Assembly (NCBI GenBank): GCA_011037195.1
Contig: JAAEAF010006181.1
Span: 21,435 to 85,434 of the forward strand
DNA: 64,000 nt
Source: Triatoma infestans
Lineage: Eukaryota; Arthropoda; Insecta; Hemiptera; Reduviidae
Direction of reading: 5' to 3'
Shown in pieces: positions 36,201 to 46,087 of this stretch. The translations under genes were made by a program, and so were the position numbers. The stretch's first letter is position 1. The number at the start of each line of letters is the position of its first letter. The notes beneath the pieces were generated by a model. That model saw nothing but the letters and a program-made list of their open reading frames with translations. It was not told where the DNA came from and did not search any database.

Positions 36201-39200
36201 GCACACCCCATCTCCATGTCGTTATTGCGGACAAATACATTTCCACGCGTATGCCCGCATCGAAATAAAAACCAGAAACCACTCGAAGAGTTTTTAATGT
36301 AGTAAAGAATAGGCACTGGTCCATATTTTGACGTGGACTACACAAATAAATCCTGACAAAAACCTCGCACTAACTTTGGCAAAATGCCTAAGAATTTTAA
36401 TATTCCCAGAAATCTTAATCACCGAGTATATAATAATCGCTATAATAATAATAATCAATATTATAGCAATAATCACAATGCTCGAGTTAATAATTCAAAT
36501 AATTCACGATTTAACTCTTATCCTGGTAGACCCAAATATAATCAGAATAATAATTATAACGAAACTAGTAATAACTCCTAGGTAGCGAAGGCCGGAACTA
36601 AACGGCGTGGGAAATGCGGTGCTTACCACACGCTTCCCTATTCAAATCGCCGTCTGGCAAGCCTTGGCCCTTCATGGGCTGTTGCGCCATAGAAAAGAAA
36701 AGAAAGAAAGTAATAACTCCAAAGTGGCCTACTTGCCAATTTTGTTCAAAATTTGGACATACGGCTCGTAATTGCTTCCAAATATAGCCCAAATCGAGTT
36801 AGCCCTCAGTCGTTTTCTCGAACACCTGATATTATGACCATGGCTATCAAACCTGCTTCTACCAGTTCTGACTAACCAGATGATACCTAATTATGGCATC
36901 ACGTCCCTTCAATTGCATGCGGACAAGATCGAAAATTCCATTTTTCTGGGGAATCCATACTTTCGCAATGAAAAGGCAATTTCCAATTAATACTTGTAGA
37001 AATGTTCTTACATGGTAATCATTAATTTGCGCACAAGTACTTAACAAATTCAACATTTAATTTTCAAATAGCACTCAAACGCACCAAATTAATAATAATC
37101 GCTAGGTTCACTAAAAACTCTGCAGCTAGCCACAAAATTTGAGTGCCATCTTGCGTACACAGTACATAACAACAATACATTGAATCTCTTGAAATTATTC
37201 TCACTCCATCACACTTCTTAACTCTACATAGTGCACCACATGTAAATGTTATATATAAGAATTTTGTTAGTCTATATGTCAATTTTGTTATAAAAATGTG
37301 TAAAGTGTATTGATATATTTAATTTAGTTGTTGCAATTATGGACATATTATTTTTGTATCAGCACTGAAAACTCTCGTACCACGAGTTATATATTTATTC
37401 AACCATTTGATATTTGTAATTATTGCATTGTATAGTTCAATACTTTTAAATAATAATTTACAATTTAGTTTATTTTGCAGAAACCAAGATGACCACGTGA
37501 ATTTGTTTAATATTTTTGATATGCTTGATAATATTATTGTTTCTTATTGTATTTGACTAATTAATAATTTTTTCAGTTCGCCTTAAAAGAAAATTGAATA
37601 GTTTGTATTATATTTGTACTTCGTCTATCTTTTGAATTTTAATCTTATATTTTTATAATATTTAATTGTTTTTTTGTATTGTTAATTTATGTTGAAGGTA
37701 TCTGGAAAACGCAAAATAGTTGAAGGAACTCATATCTATAGAAACGGTCGAAATACTGTGCATACCCATCAAGTTAGATATTTCATCTTTACCTCTTAGC
37801 TTTAATAATTTTTACGGAGCGGGTTTCAGTGTAGTGGTTATGAGCATGGACTTGTAACTGGGAGGAACCCAGTTCCAGTCCCGCGTATAACTGCTAAATA
37901 TTATATTGGTATGAAAAATGTTAACAGTAAAGTAGTTGCTTCCGCCCCTGTCCACGACACATAATTTGGTAGGTGGAAGTTAAGCCCGCCTGAAACAATA
38001 GGCATTACTTACTTAATAATTTTTACACTAATACTTGTTGAAATTACAACTAATACGGTACATATCCAATAATTTTTTATGTTACTGTAAGAATTTAAAT
38101 TTATATAACCACTCTTTTGCAGATCCAAACATCATCATCTACAAATTGCATGCGCATGAATGAAATTGCATGTATATGAATATAATTGCATGAAGGTTGC
38201 ATGTTAGTTATAATTGCATGTTAGTTGTAAGAAATTGAAATTATCAATCATATATTTATGTATAATTTAAAAGTCTGTATAAATATCATTTATGGATCAT
38301 TTCCATATATATAAGATTCTACCAATGGAAAAAATCTTCATCTTCTTATACCCTTTACGATTGCACATCCTTATGCATCCTGCTAACGTGCTCGCTTATT
38401 ATACCAAACAAATATTTTTTTTGGAAATATTATTGTGTATCTGTGTTAAATTACTTGAAGAGTTTATTTTCGTTCATATGGAGTCAGTTCAAGAAAGTAC
38501 ATGCATCCCTAAAGCACCATGACGCAGAAGCCTACATTGATCGCCTTGCCAGTTACTTTAATAATTTTTAAAGCAACACTCTCACTCGCCAAGCTGTTCG
38601 TCTATTAGCCTACCATCAGAGCAACGCTCGAGCATTCAAGCAGCGTTCGCTCGAGAAGAAGATGTTCAAACACCCCAGCAACGCTCACACACTCAAGCAG
38701 CATTTGCTCCAGAAGAAGATGCCTGTAGTCTACAACCCACGACTACCTTGCAGAGGATACACACACTCCTCACGCCATACTAGAGGATGGCTTTCAAGCT
38801 TCTACAACTCCAAATTACCTCCCAAATTTTTCGTGCCAAAAAATTTCTCCAGGAGAGGGGATATTGTGATGCCAGAAATATATTTTATTTGAAAAATATT
38901 ATTTCAAGAAAAATCTAACATTCGCTAGCAAAAAGGGTACACACCGGTAGAAGACTACAGTTACAGAAAGAGTTCCACGGACCTGGTTAGCTTTATCTTT
39001 TAGAGTTCACAGAACTTTGGTAGCTTTGTCTTTTCACACCTTCTCGCAGGGGAAGATTTGTACTAACAAGAGAAGGCATTCTTTCAAGACAGCCTGAAAC
39101 AGACATTCTACCAGTAAACATCAGTGCCAGTTATAAGTTAAAACATAAGAGTTTATTCTAATTAGTTTCAGTATATTAATAAGCATATTATTGTGGTTAT

Positions 39201-42200
39201 TGAAAAGTACTTAAATTCACTTAGAGAATATATCTATTTTAAGAACAGTGTGATCTCTTGATTATTTCTTAATACTTCTCTCTCTACCTCAATCATACAC
39301 ACAAGCCCTTTATGAAACCGCTCACGCCACAAGCCACTACTGCCACTATTAAACAACATCACACCAATAACATTTCAATAATATATAAAATATCAAATTT
39401 TTTTTTAATTTCAAATTGTGCTCATATGTCCTAACATTAATAATATACAAGGGGACAAGTACAATCCTACCTACAGTGGCAGGTAGAGAAGACTACATTG
39501 TAGAGAGGCAACAATGAATAAACACATTTAAATGTTAATATCTGAGATTTCTCAGTGCCATCTAAAAACAATTATTCCAGATTAATGTATAAAATAAAAA
39601 TTCGAACGGTATTTGTCATATAACAGTTTCTACATGCTTAGTATACGTTATTCGCCCCCCACCACCACTACCACCACAACCCCCATACGCTGCTATAAGA
39701 AAACGTTCGTTTGATTTTTCATGTGAGAAACATTCAGTTTTTATCAAACAGGTGCCTCCCAAATGACGTATTCTACATAAAATATGTTTTTTGTGTAATC
39801 ATAATTAACACAAGAATTGGAATATAAATAAGATGTAACGTGTTTAACACATTACATCTACAAACTATCAGCTTTTTCACTTTCACTTTTCAAAAATATA
39901 TACATCATTACACATAAATAATGCCTCGAAAAAGATATTAAATTATATCGAATCATTGACAATTATGCCTTCATTTTTTTTCCCCCCCGAAACTAACTAA
40001 TTTTCATAAATATTGACTTCTGGCGGCTGATAAACATCACCATATGTATATACATACATATCTTCAAATGTTTGATAATTAAAAATTAATTACCCATCTG
40101 TGTCAGTTAGTAAAAGTTTTAATGGTTGTGTACGACCTTGATATTTCCAGTATACAACATCAGCATTAACTTCTGAAAAAACGAAAGCGACATCATAAGG
40201 TTTTTGTACATCTCCTTTTTTGATAGCGACAACAGGTGCTGGCCCACATCGGTACAAATTATCGCTTAATTCTTGTGGAGTACCATCAACAACTTGCCAA
40301 CCGTCATATTCAGGTCCTAAATCCGGTCTTTTGGTCCATATCTCAGTCCAAACATGATAATTCCTTTAAATGTTTTTTTTTTTTTACTTCAAGTTTTCTT
40401 ATATTCAATATTAAATTTTATCATATTATTATTCTAATTTTATAATAATAATGTTTAATTTACAAAACAAAAATGAAAATACCAGATCAGGTCTTTGCTG
40501 AATCCAGACAGAATTTCACCATCATCACCAATGAAGATATCAACTGTATGACTGCATCCGTAGTCGTGAGCTGCCTGGTAACAAGTGACGGTCCTCGAAG
40601 GTATGCCGAGAGCTCTAAATACTAATTAAGTTAAATACTCTTTAAAAATCATGAAACAGTACAAAGGTCTGTTGTTTGACTTCATTAAAGCTATCTTCAG
40701 ATTTAGAGAGAGAAGAAATAAATGCGGTAATGCAACCAAGTGGAATGGATTTGCAAAAATTCATGTATGATGCCACGTTTCACGTTTAATGCTTTTTTAA
40801 TACATGCATTAGTTACGCGTTGTGGAGATGCTTACATTTGCTTCATATTCATATTTACCATAAAAATACATATTACTATTAATTTGTTATCTCTCACTAT
40901 TAAGAGAAAATTTTCACTATCAAGGGCTGGTTTGACACCAACGATATGGATAAGAGCAATAAATGCTTTATTTCGTCCATATTTCGCAGTAATTATTCGG
41001 AATGATTCGAATTTATTAGCGTTATGATTCGTTCTTGCTTTTCCAAAAATGAAGTATTATTAATAGTGTTATAATTAGGTCAACTCATAAGCACTGCTTA
41101 AAGGGTTCCAGTATAAAATGAACGGACAGTGTCCAATATAAAATAAAGAAAATCAGTTTGAATTAAAATTTTCAGCTTTAATGACTTCGATACATAAAGA
41201 AAAAACTTATTCACTTTAGTGTGAGAATCTATTACTAATAGGTTAGATAGAGAATTATCATCTAATGGGTATAAAATATGAATTGAGAGATAAAACTGCG
41301 TAAAGTGATAGGACAAAATAGCAGAAAGTGACCTATGCTGTCATTAACAGATATACATGAAGGGCAAATTTGTATGTATATTCAGGCTCAAATTTGTATG
41401 TTATATTATTAAGATAAATTCTACTATACTTTTTACTAGACAATCTTAATTGGGCACAAACCCTTAGCTTATTAATATGGCACTGTAGTGAAAGATAAGA
41501 TTCTCCAGGTCCTAACATAATTATATTTCTAATACTGGATTATATGATGACGAGATTACCCTAAATACATCTTTAGATATAAAATTGTTTTTGAATGACT
41601 CCAACAGACTTGGAAGAGAACGGGACAATAGGGGAGGAACCTGAACATTCCAAATGTTATCAGCTCCAATTTCTAACAAGTAAGCTCTGGCCGGCCATAC
41701 GGCACCAGTTAAAAGGAATCTTACTATATTCGAAAAGTTCTGCACACAGAACAGCCTACAGTAACAAATTTTTTGTAGCCGATTGCTAGGCATTAATAGA
41801 TGTTTGAGATATCATCTTAATAAATACTTAAAAATTCTTAATCTGAGATGAACTTCTTCCTGTCTCTAATCGGACATATGAGTCGGATGTTGAGCGGGGA
41901 AGGTGTAAAAGTGATTTCATAAATTTAAACGGAATCCTTTCAACTTATTCTTCATATGAAGCGGCCCAAACCTCGTATCCATACATTAGAACATTTGTGG
42001 CTAAGCTATCAAAGAGATGAATCTTGAACTGCCAAGTATCACTCTTAATTGAGTTAAAGATGTTTAAAACAATAGGGTAGAATGGGAGCTATTAGAGACT
42101 GGCAAATTTACCAGGTGACGAAAAGGAAATTCCTGTATATATATGTGTGTGTGTGGGTACATCAACATACCCATATATTTATATAAATTGCATTTTATTA

Positions 42201-45200
42201 GCAACAACAGTAATTGCATTTTATTTCAATCTTTTTCCTTGATTAACAAATCTCTGGAGAACTTTATATAGAATGTATTATATATAGTAGGTACAGACTT
42301 TTTTTTTTACTTTCTCTTACTCCTAGTAAGAGGAAGTATTCAATTTGTAAATTTCCGAATCCATATAACTGTTAGTTTCTAGCTGTTCTAAACTGTAACA
42401 TAATAACTATTTACCCACCTGTAGTAGCCACTCCAGCAAATACATAGCACTGGCCATATTTAACAGGTTTTTGTGTATTGTAATATTTTCTAAGTATTTT
42501 AGGGCTTCCTATCCATTCGGTTGGTTTTGTTCCTCCGCTAAAACCCCCATACCACTTACCAAATACCACTCCATTGTCATCTGAGCTATTTACCTGGAAA
42601 AAGTTCTTTTAATAAACATTTAAATAGCTTATTAATTTACTGATTTTTACATATGAATCACTTACTGCTGCAGCTACCGCCCTTCCAACCATTACAGGAT
42701 CACCATATTGAGCTAATGGCAGTTTTGCAATTTTTCCAAGTATGTATAAGGAACAGTCTAAAACATCTTTATCAAATTGTCCATATTTCCATAACGAGAA
42801 AGCTGGATTTTTGTATGATCCTTTCCAAATTGCACCAACTTCTCTTGTAACATATTCCTTTCTATTTGGTGCACCATCAATAAACACAGGGTCGTCTGTT
42901 AAAAGAAAAAAATATGGCTATTAAATACAAGGTTCATGCACGTAAAAACTTGAATTTTTATGTTAAAGTTTCGAATTTATTGAAATTTAATTTTTACCTA
43001 TACACCATGCATTGAACAAGATATAAATAAAAGTTTTATATTTATAATTGTTAGTTCCTTGATTTTTGAACATTGAATCAATTTCCATTTTCCATCTTCC
43101 AATAATTGCATTAGCGGCAGCAGTAATCTAAAACAAATTTATCCTGATAGGAATGAGAGGGTAAAAATTTTCTTCTTCAGTCGTTTCACTTGAGGTTCCA
43201 ATTTCGCTTGTAAATTGGTCCATTTTCAATTGCAAAAGGAACAGTTTACTGCACGTAAGAACTAATTTTAAATTAATTTTGATTATAATAAAATTGTATG
43301 TGATGAATCTTCTTGTTACTTACAAATACGGTTATTTTAACTCCTTCTGATTTATCAAGTACGGCACTCCATGTCTTTTCAGAACTGACTTCAGCCTCCA
43401 TAGCTAGTGGCATGGCAATCATTGTTTTACGGCCAACTGACGCATACTTAGCCACTATTCCACAAATATTATAATTAATAATTTATATTTGATTCAGCAT
43501 GTATAATAGAGGAGGATTTGGACACACTTCTAGAAACATTTCTGTTACTACTTTACAGAAATCCTGTCTACCACAACTGATAAAACTTTTAATATTCCAC
43601 ACATTATGGTTAGAAAATCGTGTATGACTAGATTTGGCTGCAAAGCAAAATTTAATGCCATTTATATCTCTTATGGCTGGCTCAAATCATGCCAGTATTT
43701 AGATTTATTTTGTTTTATATTTGTAGAGTATAAAATATGCAGAAGAAAAATATATGAGATGAGCTTAGATTTGCAAATGAATACACTAACTCAAGAATTT
43801 ACACCTCTATATAAACTGAGATGCCAAGACTGGTGTAGTCGCTTCTCCATTTCCACCAAACAGAGAAAATTATGAATAATATTTTTACTTCTTAATCATA
43901 ATTATCATAATATCAGACTCATCAAAATCATAATCCTAATTACGATTTTTTTTTTTGTGAATTTCAAGTGGACAAACAAATGTATTTAAAACTTGTTTGA
44001 TTCTCTTCCCGAATTTATATCTTCCTTGCTTTTGAGAATAAAAAGATAATACCAGTTCAATACAGAAATCAACATAAATTAAAAAATAATTCTATTATCA
44101 GAGATTTTTTCCGTGATAGCCTGGTTCATTTTATGCTCATCGAACAATTTCGGGCATTCTCCCATCATCCGGATGTACAACGCGGATGTAAAACAGTGTG
44201 AAACACAGTTTTCCACAGAGCGAAATCGGTATACACTTATACATCCAGACAGTGTAAGTAGGAAAATATTTATGATGCTTTCCAGCTCTACGGGCCCTAT
44301 TCCCACAATTAATCTGTTACATGAAAGCAAGCATCCTAATAAATAATAATTAAAATATGCACTAAATCTTGATTTTTGACCTATGATCAGAACTGGCTCA
44401 TAACAATTTCCGCCCCACTTTACTGAGATTGCAATGGCAATTTGATTTTGTGACAAACTTTGACCCCTAAATAAAATACGTGACAACAGAGAATTTCCTG
44501 TTATTAAACCTACAGTGTGTGAAAAGTGGCAGGTCGCTTTATTTTAGAAATCATTTAATCCTAAAGTTAGTAGGAGACCGTGGCATCTTGAACAGCTCAT
44601 TACTAAAAGAAGCATCAGAACATTGTGTCGAGCGAATCACGGTTTTTGTAAAGCTTACAATCACAGGTAAATCCATCATTTTGTAGTGAATGCGGAGAGT
44701 TTGAAACGATGGAACATTTATTTATATGTTTTCCTCGCATATATGAGCGAGAGGAAAATGATACTAGCTAGGATCTCTAAAACAATTACCGCACCTTTTG
44801 AATACACATCAATACTAAAAGCACCAAATTTAGAAATATCTAGTGCTGTTAATGGTTTTTTCCTTTCCATCAAAAGGTCGTGTATTATTCCAAATAAAGA
44901 AGGATTCATCATTATTGCGCAGTGCACTTTCATGCTCATCATTAATCATAACATTTTTTTTTTAGAGACATTTTCCTTGGTAGCCTGCTTCCTTTTGTGG
45001 TCATCGTGATGATTTTCATTTTGTATTCAATTTGTGATGACCACAAAATGAAGCAGCCTACCACGGAAAATGTCCCTGATGCTTTCCAGCTCTGCGGAAC
45101 CAACCACCACAACATTTTTTTTTTTCATTTAAGGCGCGTCATCTATTGTCATTTGCGCCCGCCCGGAGCCTTCTTAGTGCACTACCGGCCTCCGGACAGT

Positions 45201-45590
45201 GTTCTCTCTTTACAGACAACACTGCCCATCACCGAACAGTGAGCTGCAGATGCTCCTAAAAAAGTAGTTAAGGCTCTTGTTAGTAGTTATGGCTCGTGCT
45301 AATGCCAAACAAAAACAAAAAAAAATAGAAACAGTACATAAGTGATTTCTTTAAATTGTTGTTTTTATTACATTTATGGTAAAATATGAAGGACATGCTG
45401 TCCGTTTCCTTGTCGAATGGTCGATTGAGAGTGAGCTCTAAGATAAACGGCTGCCCTCTTCGAACTACCAGTTGTGGGTCAACATTAGTTGTCATTAAAT
45501 CGAACATGCCTGTCCTATGAGAGGACCCATTTTGTTTTAGATTTGGATTAATTGATACAATTTGCAATGTTTTAAAACCAGCTTCTGAAA
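25977..45590 (-). CDS. Transglutaminase (annulin/hemocyte protein-glutamine gamma-glutamyltransferase type), first exon(s) not found
   Basis: Calcium-dependent enzyme that cross-links proteins between glutamine and lysine side chains; in arthropods it serves clotting, cuticle and epithelial matrix. Exons in order: 45590-45372, 43454-43324, 43127-42998, 42895-42666, 42593-42415, 40614-40483, 40363-40094, 30252-30173, 29737-29593, 29455-29313, 29159-28999, 26538-26399, 26154-25977 (TAG at 25979-25977). All phases agree and give 711 residues, near the family's usual length. In visible numbering the catalytic triad is Cys285 (YGQCYVF), His343 (NYHVW) and Asp366 (VVDGTPQ). The 58- and 23-residue spacings equal those I recall for TG2 (277/335/358). 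The first exon seen opens in mid-codon, so the start codon lies further upstream; I could not find it in 45591-64000. Confidence 0.9.
26637..27405. mobile_element. Possible hAT-like element remnant
   Basis: Inverted ends of the type CAGCG(T/G)..CGCAA or TGCAA face each other at about 26639-26660 and 27375-27395 (GGGTCGCTGGC on one side, GGGTCGCC on the other). On the minus strand a degraded frame reads TTPDAMRNNKLSRKW and similar. This is weak: the target duplication is not clean. It lies in transglutaminase intron 26539-28998. Confidence 0.3.
27600..28430. repeat. Purine-skewed, low-complexity stretch in a transglutaminase intron
   Basis: For about 800 bases the plus strand is strongly rich in A and G (many GAAGAA, GAGAGA, AAGAAAG runs) with few pyrimidine tracts. 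Overlapping open frames in several phases are a by-product of that skew. It does not resemble a known element and has no splice-compatible coding frame for the transglutaminase. Confidence 0.4.
28735..28925 (-). repeat. Interspersed repeat family R, reverse copy
   Basis: Reads in reverse as CAGTAAGAGGAAGGAACGCG, then GTGACCGTTTTGATATTGAG, ending GTGTGTGTGGG and then the ATATCTCAAAAACGAAAAATT phrase of the family. It abuts the donor side of transglutaminase exon 28999-29159. Confidence 0.5.
29861..29899 (-). ncRNA. Hammerhead-like motif, core mutated (left arm)
   Basis: On the minus strand: TACC, CTGAATA instead of CTGAAGA, hairpin GGCAA/TTTGCC, intact GAAA, CGTC, GGTA. The G at core position 8 is essential in known hammerheads, so this copy should not cleave. 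Confidence 0.45.
29983..30021 (+). ncRNA. Hammerhead-like motif, core mutated (right arm)
   Basis: TACC (29983-29986), intact CTGAAGA (29987-29993), hairpin, then CAAA (30010-30013) in place of GAAA, CGTC, GGTA. The change at core position 12 should inactivate it. Together the two arms show one lesion each. Confidence 0.45.
30322..30791 (+). repeat. 5' LTR
   Basis: Shares long stretches with 38865-39377, such as ATTTCAAGAAAAATCTAACA, TTACAGAAAGAGTTC and GAAGGCATTCTTTCAAGACA. It begins TGTGA but lacks about 20 bases near its start that the 3' LTR keeps. Several single-base differences separate the pair, so the insertion is not recent. Confidence 0.75.
30783..30795 (+). repeat. Target-site duplication of the Jockey-like element (left)
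   Basis: AACATTTCATTGG occurs here and at 35328-35340, immediately flanking the non-LTR element and spanning the LTR end and the start of the primer-binding site of the host LTR element. Confidence 0.8.
31063..32469 (+). pseudogene. Jockey-like ORF1 (gag-like, PRE_C2HC and zinc knuckles), broken
   Basis: Nucleic-acid-binding protein of the element. The N-terminal part is Asn/Ser-rich (31063-31290). Then 31619-31984 encodes the PRE_C2HC-like domain with FRVVLRNLHHTIPAEAI and VYTRVKVEEPYK, ending CKRC and a TAG at 31982-31984. Reading on gives QYGHSKTYCNHRPRCVKCGG, two zinc knuckles split by the stop, followed in a shifted frame by CALCQEGHPATYKGC. A frameshift at about 31290-31600 separates the first two pieces. 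Confidence 0.75.
32479..35144 (+). pseudogene. Jockey-like ORF2 (endonuclease-reverse transcriptase), broken
   Basis: The first 427 codons (32479-33762) are open and hold a complete apurinic-type endonuclease: IANGL, ITETH, GGDYNAKH, LDFFV and SDHSPV carry the expected catalytic Asn, Glu, Asp and His residues. A TAG at 33760-33762 breaks the frame. The reverse transcriptase continues with KSPGYDLI, YRPISLLPTLGKVLEKLL, FGFTRKRSTIQQ and, after further frame changes, GSILGPVLYT and YADDTAIL (about 34498-34525). The C-terminal thumb (LTKRAKLLYRLIGRRSKL, then IKPIWTYGLELWGSA) runs to about 35144. Confidence 0.82.
35328..35340 (+). repeat. Target-site duplication of the Jockey-like element (right)
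   Basis: AACATTTCATTGG, identical to 30783-30795. The preceding A-run is the element's tail, so the exact left border may shift by a base or two. Confidence 0.8.
35338..35355 (+). promoter_or_regulatory. Primer-binding site of the LTR element
   Basis: TGGTGCCAGCTGTTTGGG begins with TGG, as expected for a site pairing with a tRNA 3' CCA end, and directly follows the LTR sequence ATTTCAT. I do not assign the tRNA. Confidence 0.5.
35557..36785 (+). pseudogene. gag remnant of the LTR element
   Basis: 35557-35880 is open and begins MNLEFISAPNRSQILKILRD with a helix-rich, SAP-like start (SQKGNLNQLRRRLEKY). Further pieces are 36384-36580, an Asn-rich segment, and 36727-36783, which reads WPTCQFCSKFGHTARNCFQ, a CCHC zinc knuckle of retroviral-type gag. 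Frameshifts and a 130-base insertion (36579-36708) break it up. No pol frame follows. Confidence 0.65.
36579..36708. mobile_element. SINE-like insertion inside the gag remnant, 12-bp duplication
   Basis: AGTAATAACTCC lies at 36567-36578 and again at 36709-36720. The piece between is GC-richer, contains ACACGCTTCCCTATTCAAAT and GGGCTGTTGCGCC, and ends in GAAAAGAAAAGAAAGAA. Removing it with one repeat brings the Asn-rich gag segment next to the zinc knuckle, off by one base of frame. Confidence 0.65.
37816..38012 (+). mobile_element. tRNA-derived SINE (second family) with 14-bp duplication
   Basis: Head with GTGTAGTGGTTATGAGC (A-box-like) and AACCCAGTTCCAGTCCCGC (B-box-like). The body includes GTCCACGACACATAATTTGG and the end is GGCATTACTTAC. 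TTAATAATTTTTAC occurs at 37802-37815 and 38013-38026, an exact 14-bp target duplication. It is unrelated to the SINE at 3305-3535. It is not a tRNA gene, because the stems do not close into a cloverleaf. Confidence 0.72.
38027..38864 (+). other. Non-coding internal part of the LTR element up to the purine tract
   Basis: Contains a short cluster of ATTGCATG-type repeats (38145-38220) and a 57-base unit repeated in tandem at about 38618-38720 (GAGCAACGCTC...GAGAAGAAGATG). It ends with the purine tract just before the 3' LTR. No pol-like frame is present. Confidence 0.5.
38865..39377 (+). repeat. 3' LTR
   Basis: Starts TGTGATGCCAGAAAT after the purine tract and ends ACATTTCA. It matches the 5' LTR along its length apart from small insertions and substitutions. 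Confidence 0.75.
40094..42593 (-). CDS. Transglutaminase catalytic core exons
   Basis: Exons 42593-42415, 40614-40483 and 40363-40094, residues about 237-429. The sequence runs VNSSDDNGVVFGKW, then KYGQCYVFAG (nucleophilic Cys), ALGIPSRTVTCYQAAHD, IWNYHVWTEIW (His), RPDLGPEYDGWQ and VVDGTPQ (Asp), all hallmarks of active transglutaminases. The residue after Cys is Tyr rather than the usual Trp. At the first splice I chose donor GG|GTAAAT, giving TTGGALGIP where most members have TTVCRALGIP. That choice keeps the Cys-His spacing at 58. Confidence 0.88.
41340..42070 (-). pseudogene. Non-LTR reverse transcriptase, C-terminal fragment
   Basis: The minus strand reads FKIHLFDSLATNVLMYGYEV, then WAASYEE, a stop, VERIPFKFMKSLLHLPRSTS, and after further stops VQNFSNIVRFLLTGAVWPAR. 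This is the conserved thumb region found after the YADD block of non-LTR elements. The catalytic part is missing. It lies in transglutaminase intron 40615-42414. Confidence 0.6.
42666..45590 (-). CDS. Transglutaminase N-terminal beta-sandwich exons and start of the core
   Basis: Exons 45590-45372, 43454-43324, 43127-42998 and 42895-42666 give roughly residues 1-236. Family landmarks: LVVRRGQPF and LTLNRPF (N-terminal transglutaminase domain), then YILFNAWC-IDDPVFID, where most members have NPWC, and YGQFDKDVLD with GDPVMVGRAVAAA at the entry to the catalytic core. The donor of the first exon is the non-canonical-looking T|GTAATA; it is the only one that keeps frame with the next exon. Confidence 0.85.
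44098..44345 (-). repeat. Decayed copy of the 6270-6680 palindromic family
   Basis: TTCCGTGATAGCCTGGTTCA, then CATCGAACAATTTCGGGCAT and CATCATCCGGATG parallel 6330-6398. On the minus strand the core reads CGGATGA instead of CTGANGA while GAAA is kept, so ribozyme function is lost. Only one ribozyme-bearing arm is clear. Confidence 0.55.
44510..44960 (+). pseudogene. Non-LTR element C-terminal zinc-finger fragment
   Basis: Frames read LCRANHGFCKAYNHR, then SFCSECGEFETMEHLFICF and PRIYERERKMI: the Cys-Cys-His-Cys finger at the end of many non-LTR polymerases. Frameshifts separate the parts. It lies in transglutaminase intron 43455-45371. Confidence 0.5.
44960..45118. repeat. Hairpin remnant of the 6270-6680 family, ribozymes deleted
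   Basis: Arms CCTTTTGTGGTCATC and GATGACCACAAAATG are inverted copies around 45005-45040, flanked by GAGACATTTTCCTTGG and CCACGGAAAATGTCCCTGAT. The loop that held the ribozyme core in the 6270-6680 copy is replaced by about 25 unrelated bases. Confidence 0.55.
45120..45300 (-). mobile_element. SINE copy 3 (body only, A-tailed)
   Basis: On the minus strand the body matches copy 1 closely (GAACACTGTCCGGAGGCCGG, GAAGGCTCCGGGCG, GACGCGCCTTAAAT) and ends in an A-run. The tRNA-like head is missing or very diverged. It lies in the 5'-most transglutaminase intron I could define (43455-45371) and directly abuts a decayed palindromic element. Confidence 0.65.
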
Positions 45591-46087
45591 CTAAAAGAAA
45601 TTTATAGTTGAAATTTACATGTACTTTAATAAATTTAACTTATAAAATAAATTTAAGTCAAAAACATTCCAAGAGTAAAGAACAATGAATTAACAGTAAT
45701 TATTTAAGCAATTACTGTTATTAGTTGAAAGTGTGAACATGTATATATCACCTCATTCTAAGCCCACTATAACTAGTGCGCTGTGTGGGATGTTTGTTGT
45801 TCCCATAAACAGTTCTTTCCTGGTTTCTAGTTTAAGGAGTGGTCATGTATTATATTGAATTATTTACTATAATGGCAAATAATTTTCATGAAGAAACCGC
45901 ATATTTGGAAAAACTCATATAAACAGCGTTTTAAAAATTATTTTTTTCTAAATCTGTCATCTACGTGGTCATTTATTCGTTATATTTTATACAAGGATGC
46001 GGGTGGGAAATCAGTTTAAATAAACAAATTTGTTTATTGATTTCATTTAAATGATTGATTACATTGAGAGTAATCATTATTATAATA
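45591..46087. other. Region upstream of the first transglutaminase exon found
   Basis: The missing 5' exon(s), start codon and promoter should lie here or further right. I see no exon that joins in phase to the 45590 acceptor, no TATA box I would defend and no repeat. Confidence 0.4.

Larger units (their letters stand above)
30321..39377 (+). mobile_element. LTR retrotransposon lacking pol, interrupted by three nested insertions
   Basis: Two LTRs (30322-30791 and 38865-39377) enclose a primer-binding site (TGGTGCCAGCTG..., 35338 on), gag remnants and a purine tract (AGGAGAGGGG) before the 3' LTR. A 4-bp AATA flanks both ends if the LTRs are read as TTGTGA...ATTTC. With the nested insertions removed, the element is about 4.2 kb. 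I find no protease, reverse transcriptase or integrase, so it was probably moved by proteins from another element. It sits on the plus strand in a minus-strand gene's intron (30253-40093). Confidence 0.75.

Noticed and set aside
37816..37890. A tRNA gene
   Set aside because: Flanked by exact 14-bp duplications and followed by a SINE-type body; no acceptor-stem pairing.
40615..42414. A 7-base microexon to restore TTVCRALGIP in the transglutaminase
   Set aside because: I found no convincing flanked candidate, and the simpler GG|GTAAAT donor keeps the Cys-His distance at 58 residues as in known family members.
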